From Elizabethkingia miricola (GTDB lineage Bacteria > Bacteroidota > Bacteroidia > Flavobacteriales > Weeksellaceae), in contig NZ_LSGQ01000030.1 in NCBI RefSeq assembly GCF_001675285.1, positions 620,001-684,000 of the forward strand: 64,000 bases of DNA. The letters run 5' to 3'. Position 1 is the stretch's first letter. The number at the start of each line of letters is the position of its first letter. The notes beneath the pieces were generated by a model. It was not told the DNA's origin. It did no database searches and saw only the letters and a program-made list of their open reading frames with translations. Shown here in pieces: positions 1-6,505 of the stretch. The position numbers and the translations under genes are program-made.

Positions 1-269
1 GCCTGATCTGCCATCTTAGTTAACGGAATTTTCTCCGTTACCATAGCATTCGGGTTGTTACTAGTTATGTTAAGGCTTTCAATCTTTCTTCTTATTTGTG
101 TTAAGTCGGCGTTGAAATCCTCAAGAATAGCGTAAGCGGAAGAGTTTTCAGACTTTATAATACCCAATAATAAATGTTCAGTATTGAGGAATTCACTCTG
201 CAATCTCTTGGCCTCATTACGGCTATTGTTGAACACTTGGTTCATCCCTTTTGAGAATTGATATTCCAT
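1..269 (-). CDS. clpC: ClpC-type AAA+ Clp protease ATPase, N-terminal part only
   Basis: The gene runs off the left edge of the window; only about the first 89 residues are present, starting at the ATG complementary to 267-269. The translation begins MEYQFSKGMNQVFNNSRNEA and contains the typical Clp N-domain motif NTEHLLLGII, so this is the double Clp-N repeat region that binds adaptors and substrates. The full protein of this family is a hexameric unfoldase that feeds ClpP in the cytoplasm. The ATPase modules lie outside the window, so ClpC rather than ClpA or ClpB is a judgement from the N-domain only. The gene is transcribed away from the rest of the window; no clear promoter was found in 270-400. 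Confidence 0.85.
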   Translation of the reverse strand, partial: MEYQFSKGMNQVFNNSRNEAKRLQSEFLNTEHLLLGIIKSENSSAYAILEDFNADLTQIRRKIESLNITSNNPNAMVTEKIPLTKMADQ

Positions 270-400
270 GATTTTAAAATGTATACTAATTTAAAAGTTA
301 TTTCTGAAAAAGTTCTTGTTTTGTTATAGAAGTTTTTCAGGTAATTGAAATTTGCAAACATCTTACCAAAGAAAAAATATGCCGTTATGGCACAAAAAGA

Positions 401-432
401 TTTGATTTTAAGCGAATTGTTTATTAGGTTTG
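401..432 (+). promoter_or_regulatory. Bacteroidota-type promoter for the 452 gene
   Basis: TTTG at 401-404, a 20-bp spacer, and TAGGTTTG at 425-432 match the -33/-7 consensus (TTTG, TAnnTTTG) of the primary sigma factor of Bacteroidota. The predicted start of transcription lies about 15 bases before the ATG at 452. Confidence 0.6.
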
Positions 433-451
433 CGCCAAAATTGTATTCGTT

Positions 452-679
452 ATGAATGAAAGCTGGGTTGAAATTGTAGGCTATTTAGCGTCAGTACTAA
501 TAGTCCTGGGCTTTATACCGAAAGACGTACTAAAAATCAGACTTATTAATCTGGCAGGTTGTATTTGCTTTGTAATTTATGGTATTTACAGAGGAATGCT
601 TTGGCCAATTATTATACCCAATGCAATTATCTGCTTCATTCAGGTTTATTACCTTCTTCAGAAAAAGGTAAAAAAGTAG
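452..679 (+). CDS. Small membrane protein (CBU_0592-like)
   Basis: A 75-residue protein with three hydrophobic stretches (about residues 7-22, 31-45 and 50-69) and a lysine-rich C-terminus, so it is predicted to sit in the inner membrane. It resembles the short CBU_0592-type membrane domain common as stand-alone genes in flavobacteria; the function is unknown. It has its own well-formed promoter at 401-432 and precedes sufE by about 50 bases, but a separate TACCTTTG box at 707-714 suggests sufE can also be transcribed independently. The family name is from memory of similar short proteins and is less sure than the membrane prediction. Confidence 0.65.
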   Translation: MNESWVEIVGYLASVLIVLGFIPKDVLKIRLINLAGCICFVIYGIYRGMLWPIIIPNAIICFIQVYYLLQKKVKK

Positions 680-731
680 ATTTATGATCATTTCTTCCAA
701 AATCTTTACCTTTGCATAAAGCATTTTAATA

Positions 732-1151
732 ATGACAATTCAAGAAAAACAGAGGGCTTTAGTAGATGATTTTGCTTTCCTGGAAGACTGGGAGCAGAAA
801 TATGAATATATCATTGATTTGGGTAAAGAATTGAAAGGATTATCTGAGGATAAGAAGACTGACGAGAACCTTATTCGGGGGTGCCAGTCCAAAGTGTGGA
901 TTGATGCTGAATTTAAGGATGGTAAATTGTTCTTTCAGGCAGATTCCGACGGAATACTTCCTAAAGGTATTGTAGCAATGCTTACTCAGGTATACAGTGG
1001 GCACTCAACACAAGAAATTCTGGACTCTGATTTTAAATTTATTGAAGAAATAGGTCTTCAGGAATTCCTTTCGCCATCTCGTGCAAACGGACTGATGGCA
1101 ATGACCAAGCAAATTAAATTTTACGCAGTTGCATTTCAGTTAAAAAGTTGA
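732..1151 (+). CDS. sufE: Cysteine desulfuration protein SufE
   Basis: 139 residues, the usual SufE length. SufE accepts persulfide sulfur from the cysteine desulfurase SufS and passes it to the SUF scaffold for iron-sulfur cluster assembly in the cytosol. The acceptor cysteine is C51 in the conserved motif RGCQSKVW, and the C-terminal helix motif LSPSRANGL is also typical. A TACCTTTG -7 box lies at 707-714, without a good -33 partner. The stop codon overlaps the TTG start of the glycosyltransferase that follows, so the two are probably co-translated. The other suf genes are not adjacent; sufT is far away at 42145. Confidence 0.95.
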   Translation: MTIQEKQRALVDDFAFLEDWEQKYEYIIDLGKELKGLSEDKKTDENLIRGCQSKVWIDAEFKDGKLFFQADSDGILPKGIVAMLTQVYSGHSTQEILDSDFKFIEEIGLQEFLSPSRANGLMAMTKQIKFYAVAFQLKS

Positions 1152-2119
1152 AAACTATTTTGGCATACCGCTTCTCCGCGTTTGGAGATGTAGCGATGAC
1201 TGTACCTGTTTTTCGGGAATTTCTCGAACAAAATAAGGACGTTCGTATTGTAATGGTTTCCAGAAAAGGCTTTTCGGGGCTTTTTGAAGGGATCGAAGGA
1301 ATTGAATTTGTTGGAATTAATATTGACGACTATAAAGGAATTCTTGGTATGCGAAAGCTCGCCAAAGAACTTCTGAAAAAATATAATCCCGATTTTATTG
1401 CAGATCTGCATGATGTGATCAGATCAAAAATTCTTTACCTGTTCTTTAAGAGAAGAGGTTTTAAGGTTTATAAGATTAATAAAGGAAAAGAGGATAAAGA
1501 AGAGCTTACTGATGTATGGAATCTGAATAAACACCAGTTGAAGAAAACAACTGAACGATATTCAGATGTTTTGCGCTCTATGGGTTTTTCTGTAAATCTT
1601 TCTCATACATTAAGACCTTTAGTTGAAGATAAATCCGGGATAGGTTTTGCACCATTTGCTCAGCATAGAGGTAAAATGATGCCTCTTGAAAAATCTTTTG
1701 AACTTGTAAGAGAGCTTGCAAAAAGCGAGCATATTTACTTTTTTGGAGGTGGAGCATCGGAAGTGGAGGTTTTGTCCAAATGGGAAAAAGAAATACCCAA
1801 TACAACGTCTCTTGCCGGTAAATTAAGCCTTTCTGATGAATTAAATATGATATCGAAACTCCGGGTGATGATATCTATGGATTCTGCTAACATGCATCTG
1901 GCATCTTTGGTGGGGACACGAGTAGTTTCTGTCTGGGGAGCAACACATCCGTATGCAGGGTTTTTAGGTTACGGACAAAAAGAAGAAGATGTGGTTGGTG
2001 TAAAAGATTTAACTTGTAGGCCTTGTTCTGTCTTTGGAGATAAAGAATGTTATCGTGGTGACTGGGCGTGTCTGGAAGAACTGAAAATACAACAAGTAAT
2101 AGATAAGATAAAGAAATAA
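1148..2119 (+). CDS. Glycosyltransferase family 9 (heptosyltransferase-like)
   Basis: 323 residues with the GT9 pattern: N-terminal RFSAFGDVAMTVP (residues 8-20), a central GFAPFAQHRGK donor-site segment, MDSANMHLA and a cysteine-rich end CRPCSVFGDKECYRG common in LPS core heptosyltransferases of Bacteroidota. It probably transfers a sugar from a nucleotide donor to lipopolysaccharide core on the cytoplasmic face of the inner membrane; the exact sugar cannot be read from sequence. The start is a TTG whose last two bases form part of the sufE stop, giving a 4-base overlap and translational coupling. The gene ends directly at the hairpin at 2124-2150. A diverged copy of its last ~25 bases appears near 4962-4990 (see findings). 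Confidence 0.88.
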   Translation: MKTILAYRFSAFGDVAMTVPVFREFLEQNKDVRIVMVSRKGFSGLFEGIEGIEFVGINIDDYKGILGMRKLAKELLKKYNPDFIADLHDVIRSKILYLFFKRRGFKVYKINKGKEDKEELTDVWNLNKHQLKKTTERYSDVLRSMGFSVNLSHTLRPLVEDKSGIGFAPFAQHRGKMMPLEKSFELVRELAKSEHIYFFGGGASEVEVLSKWEKEIPNTTSLAGKLSLSDELNMISKLRVMISMDSANMHLASLVGTRVVSVWGATHPYAGFLGYGQKEEDVVGVKDLTCRPCSVFGDKECYRGDWACLEELKIQQVIDKIKK

Positions 2120-2155
2120 AAAAACTCTCAGTTTTCTGAGAGTTTTTTTGTGGGT
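2116..2155. repeat. 40-bp direct repeat, left copy
   Basis: Forty bases identical to 4987-5026 (offset 2871). The unit comprises AT plus seven A, the hairpin CTCTCAG-TTTT-CTGAGAG, seven T and GTGGGT. In the right copy GTGGGT is the 3' end of tRNA-Val; here it continues as TCT instead of CCT, so the left copy carries an 8-of-9 match to the tRNA end. The pair brackets the toxin-immunity cassette. Confidence 0.9.
2124..2150. terminator. Rho-independent bidirectional terminator
   Basis: Stem ACTCTCAG (2124-2131) and CTGAGAGT (2136-2143) around a TTTT loop, flanked by A and T tracts so it can stop both the glycosyltransferase transcript from the left and the putative immunity gene from the right. 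Confidence 0.88.
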
Positions 2156-2163
2156 TCTATGAT

Positions 2164-2640
2164 TTAAGGATTTTCTGTTTTTTCCAATTCTTTTAAGATT
2201 TCATCCATAACTTTTTGTGTTGTAAAATATATAATATCGTTTTTTAAATCATCATATTTTTCCTTATCATTTTGAACAAGGAACTTTATCATTTCAGGAG
2301 TTTTATCCTTAAATGTTAGACGAACTATTCCTCCATATCCTCTAGGGAGGATACCAATATTATCTCCTTTTTTTAAAGAAACAAAATCTAATTCTGCATC
2401 AATCTTTTGATAACCTTTGACATCTTTTCTTCTAAAAACAACATTAAACTTTGTTCCAATAATGAAATCAAAACTACTTCTATTATTGTCTAAATACAAT
2501 TGTTTTTCTTTATTTATGATAGGAAGACCATATTGTTTTATATCAGATTCTGAGTGAACTCTATGTGAAAAAAGAAAAGGGTTAAGAACCACTTTGCTAT
2601 CATTTAGATTTTCAATGACTTCGTTAGTTAGTATATTCAT
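2164..2640 (-). CDS. Putative immunity protein for the ART toxin
   Basis: 158 residues, no signal peptide or membrane segment, no family I recognise. The middle (residues 58-112) looks beta-rich (FDFIIGTKFNVVFRRKDV, IGILPRGYGGIVRLTF) and the end is a charged helix. It begins 4 bases after the toxin stop codon on the same strand, so the two are almost certainly one operon. Known toxin-immunity pairs have this order, size and tight spacing; the immunity role is inferred from position alone. An ADP-ribosyl-hydrolase role is unlikely, since no macrodomain or DraG-type motif is visible. The transcript would end at the left repeat's hairpin. Confidence 0.6.
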   Translation of the reverse strand: MNILTNEVIENLNDSKVVLNPFLFSHRVHSESDIKQYGLPIINKEKQLYLDNNRSSFDFIIGTKFNVVFRRKDVKGYQKIDAELDFVSLKKGDNIGILPRGYGGIVRLTFKDKTPEMIKFLVQNDKEKYDDLKNDIIYFTTQKVMDEILKELEKTENP

Positions 2641-2644
2641 ATTT

Positions 2645-4717
2645 TTATTTTTTTAATTTAAATATTTTTTTATAAAATTCTTCTGATTCTTTTGGTGTCA
2701 GTTTGGTTATATCATCTAGTAGCATATTACTACTAGGAATAGAGTTCTCTGTTATTGTTTTAGGAATATCAAGCCCATATATTTCATTGACTAATTTCCT
2801 TGCGTCTTCTACTGCAATTTCCTTTACAGCGAAATTAGATAAATTTTCTGGAGAAGTATTCACTATTACTTCCAATTCTTTACTTACTCTAAAATTTGGT
2901 GCTTGTAAATTTAGGCCTTTTAAATTTTTAGGTATGTAAATTTGCAAAACTCCCTTTGTTCCTGGTTTTGATGAAGATTCTATTGCGAAAATAACCGCTC
3001 TTATCGGATCTGTAGAAGTTGAGGCTCCGTATTCTATTGAATTCATATTTCCAATAAAAAGGTCTCCATTTGTACTTCTCGTTGTACCTCTGAAAAGAAC
3101 CTGTATTCCTAATTTTTCAAGATCTTCGGCCATTACATTTTGGTCTATTTTCTCTAAAAATTCTATAAGCTCTTCTATCGTTCTTATCTTTCTACCATTA
3201 AAGATTCGTGCTAAAATAGCTGTTCCTCTTGCGATACCTGCTCCGAGTTCTGGTAATAGACCTGAGGCAATATTATTAAGAAGTATCCAAAACTCCTCAC
3301 TTATCTTTTTATTGGTAAAATATTCAGCAACAAAGCAGGGTATGTATAATGTTTTGCCTTCTTGTAGTACCATTTTCATAGGGCTAAAAGGCTGCTCAAT
3401 TCTGTTTCCTATTTCTTTTTCATTATAGGGTGTTATAACAGAAGGACTATCATAACTAAATAAGGCTGTTCCTACTCTGTATTTCTTTTCTTTTTCAAGA
3501 TAATAGGCAAAACCGGTATATCTTATGTATGGATCATTTGTTCCGTCAGAAGGTTTGTAATTTTCATAATCAAGATCAAATTTCCATGCTTTTTCCAGTT
3601 CTTTATTAGTCCAGTTTTTTAGACCGATTCTTGAAAAAGATATAATTAGTTCTTCTATATACTGAGTATTGAATTTGCTAAATATTTTACGTACGGCCTC
3701 GGGTGTTTGATTGACCTGGTGGTACCACCAATTTGCATTTTTAATGCCTTTCAGTAAATTAATAACAGAGAGGTTCTCATTGGTGCCGATTGTATTAATG
3801 TTTTTTTCGGATAGGGAAACAAAATCTTTCCACAGCATTTCATCTGTAAGGGTTTCTAATACAAAATCAGGGATGTTTTCATATAAAGCGTCAATAATAT
3901 CAGGATTATTTTTGGCTCTTGTAAAGAAACTTTTATAATACCGGATAATATCATTTTTCATTTCTTCAGCAGCTGAATTACCTTTTATCACTCTTAAAAA
4001 CTCTACAAAAGTTTCTTCATTTGTTGTGTAAAGTTTTATTGCAAAATATTCATCATTCAGTTTAAAATCATAAGGGCTTTCCGTTGCATCTGTTTGTGCA
4101 TCTGAGAATTTTTTATCTTCACCATCTTTATAGATAAAATTCAAATTATAAGTGATCCTATGATTGTCAAAATAAATCCCAAAATTGTAAGAATTACTTA
4201 GCAGATTTTTTCGGGTGTTCAATTTTGCCAACTCAAAGATAGCTTGAACTTCTTTGTTATTCTTTTTGTAAAAAAAAGGTTTATTATCTTTAATACTACT
4301 ATTGACAGGAATTCCTATTGAGGAAGAACCGGAATAAACATTTTTATCTTTTAATAAATACTTTTCTGGTTCAAATAAGAAATTTTTTGTCTGTCCTAAT
4401 TTCTCTTTTAAATCTTTTGCAAGGAGTTCGTAATTAATCCCGTCCGTATAAAAGTCTTTGGATAAGGAATCATAATCCTCAAATGTAGGTTTATAAAAAG
4501 AACTGTCTTTTCCCAAAGGTGTGCTTAAGGCATATTCATTAGATATTTCATCAAATGATTTATTGGTTCTTATTTCTTCAAAAACATCTTTTCCTTTTCC
4601 ATATATCCCCTTTTTAAGATCTTGAAATTGTATGATGCTATTGCTTTTGGTAATACTACGGAGAACTTTTTGGCTTGATATATCAAATTCATCTAAGTCA
4701 TCTATTAAATCTTTCAT
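2645..4717 (-). CDS. Putative ADP-ribosyltransferase effector (polymorphic-toxin-like)
   Basis: 690 residues, without signal peptide. The last ~160 residues have the layout of an R-S-E class ADP-ribosyltransferase: R543 in LFRGTTRS, an STS motif at 566-568 within YGASTSTDP followed by IRAVIFA, and an ExE pair E614/E616 in KELEVIV. Enzymes with this triad transfer ADP-ribose from NAD+ to a protein, often to arginine. A glycine-alanine-rich hydrophobic stretch (about 482-505) precedes it. Residues 1-480 match no domain I know; they include a YYKSFFTRAKNNPD segment (260-273) and a tryptophan pair (WW, 330-331). Modular order with a C-terminal enzyme suggests a delivered toxin, for example of a type VI system, but no delivery marker (PAAR, Hcp, VgrG) is seen. 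A TAGGTTTG box lies at 4765-4772 without a good -33. Confidence 0.72.
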   Translation of the reverse strand: MKDLIDDLDEFDISSQKVLRSITKSNSIIQFQDLKKGIYGKGKDVFEEIRTNKSFDEISNEYALSTPLGKDSSFYKPTFEDYDSLSKDFYTDGINYELLAKDLKEKLGQTKNFLFEPEKYLLKDKNVYSGSSSIGIPVNSSIKDNKPFFYKKNNKEVQAIFELAKLNTRKNLLSNSYNFGIYFDNHRITYNLNFIYKDGEDKKFSDAQTDATESPYDFKLNDEYFAIKLYTTNEETFVEFLRVIKGNSAAEEMKNDIIRYYKSFFTRAKNNPDIIDALYENIPDFVLETLTDEMLWKDFVSLSEKNINTIGTNENLSVINLLKGIKNANWWYHQVNQTPEAVRKIFSKFNTQYIEELIISFSRIGLKNWTNKELEKAWKFDLDYENYKPSDGTNDPYIRYTGFAYYLEKEKKYRVGTALFSYDSPSVITPYNEKEIGNRIEQPFSPMKMVLQEGKTLYIPCFVAEYFTNKKISEEFWILLNNIASGLLPELGAGIARGTAILARIFNGRKIRTIEELIEFLEKIDQNVMAEDLEKLGIQVLFRGTTRSTNGDLFIGNMNSIEYGASTSTDPIRAVIFAIESSSKPGTKGVLQIYIPKNLKGLNLQAPNFRVSKELEVIVNTSPENLSNFAVKEIAVEDARKLVNEIYGLDIPKTITENSIPSSNMLLDDITKLTPKESEEFYKKIFKLKK

Positions 4718-4986
4718 AACATAATAATTTGTAATTAATAATTCTTTCTGAAACGTTTCTAGAGCAAACCTAAATATCTAATACGCCAAAACTCGTCGTA
4801 TTTAAAATTATTATTCGAAAAATTTATATTTTAATTAATTTATTGATTATGAAGTGTTAATGTTACAGAGTGAGTGGTTTTTTGAAATTTGCTACAAGAT
4901 TTCTGCATTAATGACTTCTCTGCACAAAATACAGAGTAAGAGTAGCACGGAAATAAAGAAAAACAGATTATAGATAAAGTAAGGAT
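4718..4986. other. Non-coding edge of the cassette with gene relic
   Basis: No credible reading frame. It holds the probable toxin promoter region (minus-strand TAGGTTTG at 4765-4772). Its last part, about 4962-4990, reads like a decayed copy of the glycosyltransferase 3' end: both contain AG, then ATAGATAA, then TAA and AT followed by the A-tract of the terminator. Confidence 0.5.
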
Positions 4987-5026
4987 ATAAAAAAACTCTC
5001 AGTTTTCTGAGAGTTTTTTTGTGGGT
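4987..5026. repeat. 40-bp direct repeat, right copy
   Basis: Identical to 2116-2155. Its last five bases (5022-5026) are the discriminator base and the end of the acceptor stem of the first tRNA-Val gene, so the repeat reaches into the tRNA 3' end as integrase attachment sites often do. Confidence 0.9.
4995..5020. terminator. Terminator downstream of the tRNA-Val genes
   Basis: Same hairpin as at 2124: stem 4995-5002 with 5007-5014, TTTT loop, T-tract on either strand. It lies immediately 3' of the tRNA-Val pair and is probably the ancestral terminator of the tRNA transcript. Confidence 0.85.
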
Positions 5027-5096
5027 CCTGAGGGATTCGAACCCCCGACCCTCTGGGTGTAAACCAGATGCTCTGAACCAACTGAGCTAAGAACCC
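5022..5096 (-). tRNA. tRNA-Val (anticodon UAC)
   Basis: A 75-nt cloverleaf on the minus strand: acceptor GGGTTCT pairs with AGGACCC, D-arm AGCTCAGTTGGTTCAGAGC, anticodon stem TCTGG/CCAGA around loop TTTACAC (anticodon TAC), T-arm GGGGGTTCGAATCCC, discriminator A. CCA is not encoded. Confidence 0.97.
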
Positions 5097-5125
5097 GAAT
5101 TTTTTAAAGGATTTCGAACCTTTTG

Positions 5126-5200
5126 TGGGTCCTGAGGGATTCGAACCCCCGACCCTCTGGGTGTAAACCAGATGCTCTGAACCAACTGAGCTAAGAACCC
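5126..5200 (-). tRNA. tRNA-Val (anticodon UAC), second copy
   Basis: Base-for-base identical to the copy at 5022-5096 and separated from it by 29 bases, so the pair is a recent tandem duplication or is kept identical by gene conversion. Probably transcribed as one precursor from upstream of 5200. Confidence 0.97.
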
Positions 5201-5245
5201 TCTTTTAGAGTTGTTTTCTCTTTTTGAGTGGTGCAAATATACAAC

Positions 5246-6490
5246 TTATTCGTGAACTGCCAAATTTTTTTCTAAAAAATCTCCAACAACAAAGTTACTT
5301 CCACCAATGAATATCATATCATCTGAAACACAATTTTCTTTAGCTGCTAAATAACCTGATTGTACATCGCTGAATATCTGATAGTTTAAATTTTCTTTTT
5401 TAATGAGGTCTTCATATTCCTGAGGATTTCTCCCTCTATGAATAGATGGCTTTACAAAATAAAATTTTTCATTTTTTGGAAGTAAAGGAATTACATCGTC
5501 TATGTTTTTATCATTTACAAAGCCAAGAACAATATGTTTTGACTGGGAATAAGTTTTTAACTGGTTAAATACATATTCCAATCCTGCCTGATTGTGTCCG
5601 GTGTCGCAAATGGTAAGAGGACTTTTAGAAAACTCGAACCAGCGACCAATAAAATTAGTGTTTTTATAAACGTGCAAAAGACCTTTTTTTAAAGATTCTT
5701 CCGAAATAGAAATATTCTGAAGGCGTAGTTCTTTAACTAAAGCCAGAACAACTCTGATATTATTTTTCTGATAAGTTCCTTTTAAATCGGAATCGAATTC
5801 AGGATTCAGGCTTGTAGCATCTATAAACTTAGCATTAAGCTCGTTTGCCTTTTGCTGGATAATATTCCTTACCGACGGATTTTCGTCGCCGGAAACAACA
5901 GGAATTCCTGCTTTTATAATTCCTGCCTTTTCTGTGGCGATTTCTTCTTTTGTATTGCCCAAAATATTGGTGTGATCCAACGCAACATTAGTAATGGCTG
6001 TAAGTATAGGCAAGATAATATTAGTTGCATCCAGTCTGCCTCCAAGGCCTACTTCTATAATGGCATAATCTACTTTCTGCTGACGAAAATATTCGAATGC
6101 CATAATGGTCGTAAACTCGAAAAATGAAGGCTTTATTTCCTCAGGAAGATTCTTCAGCTTCTGAATAAAATTGTAAACAAACTCATCATTTGCATTCTTT
6201 CCGTTTACTTTTATTCTTTCTGTAAAATGAATAAGATGTGGAGAGTTGTATAATCCAATTTTATAGCCTTCTTCCTGTAATACAGATGCCAGCATATTGC
6301 TGGTAGATCCTTTACCGTTGGTTCCACCAATATGAATCATCTTGAGTTCATTTTGTGGATTCCCAAAATATTCACAAAGTCGGATAATATTATCAAGTCC
6401 GGGTTTATAAGCCTTTATACCGTCCGTTTGATAATTAGGCATTTGTACAAAAAGCCACTCCAAGGCTTCTTGATATTCTGATTTTGTCAT
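5246..6490 (-). CDS. folC: Bifunctional folylpolyglutamate/dihydrofolate synthase
   Basis: 414 residues, full length for FolC. The enzyme adds L-glutamate to dihydropteroate and to folates with ATP, in the cytosol. The ATP-binding loop GGTNGKGS is at residues 55-62, followed by SPHLIHFTERIKVNG (folate-binding loop) and the second motif EVGLGGRLDATNI; the C-terminal Mur-ligase-like domain holds CDTGHNQAGLE. It is the last gene of exbB-exbD-tonB-folC, 15 bases after tonB; there is no functional link between the two, just a conserved flavobacterial order. Ends shortly before the tRNA-Val genes. Confidence 0.95.
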   Translation of the reverse strand: MTKSEYQEALEWLFVQMPNYQTDGIKAYKPGLDNIIRLCEYFGNPQNELKMIHIGGTNGKGSTSNMLASVLQEEGYKIGLYNSPHLIHFTERIKVNGKNANDEFVYNFIQKLKNLPEEIKPSFFEFTTIMAFEYFRQQKVDYAIIEVGLGGRLDATNIILPILTAITNVALDHTNILGNTKEEIATEKAGIIKAGIPVVSGDENPSVRNIIQQKANELNAKFIDATSLNPEFDSDLKGTYQKNNIRVVLALVKELRLQNISISEESLKKGLLHVYKNTNFIGRWFEFSKSPLTICDTGHNQAGLEYVFNQLKTYSQSKHIVLGFVNDKNIDDVIPLLPKNEKFYFVKPSIHRGRNPQEYEDLIKKENLNYQIFSDVQSGYLAAKENCVSDDMIFIGGSNFVVGDFLEKNLAVHE

Positions 6491-6505
6491 GATGGTTTCA
6501 TCGGT

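Larger units (their letters stand above)
2156..4986. mobile_element. Two-gene accessory cassette between direct repeats
   Basis: This 2.8-kb segment lies between the two 40-bp repeats and contains only the putative toxin and immunity genes. It is more AT-rich than its surroundings: three 60-base lines counted by eye inside (from 3001, 3901 and 4201) hold 19, 16 and 21 G+C, while two outside (from 1921 and 6001) hold 27 and 23. No integrase, transposase or resolvase is encoded within it. Removing it with one repeat restores a simple order of glycosyltransferase, terminator, tRNA-Val. Whether it arrived by site-specific integration at the tRNA end or by homologous recombination is open. Confidence 0.55.

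Noticed and set aside
2116-5026. Integrative element or prophage using tRNA-Val as attachment site
   Set aside because: No integrase, excisionase or phage gene lies within the repeats; only 2.8 kb and two genes, so I call it a cassette with unknown mobility rather than an integrative element.
5022-5200. Repeated 75-bp unit with a 29-bp spacer, considered as a short CRISPR or satellite
   Set aside because: The unit folds into a complete tRNA-Val cloverleaf; there is no cas gene nearby and only two copies.
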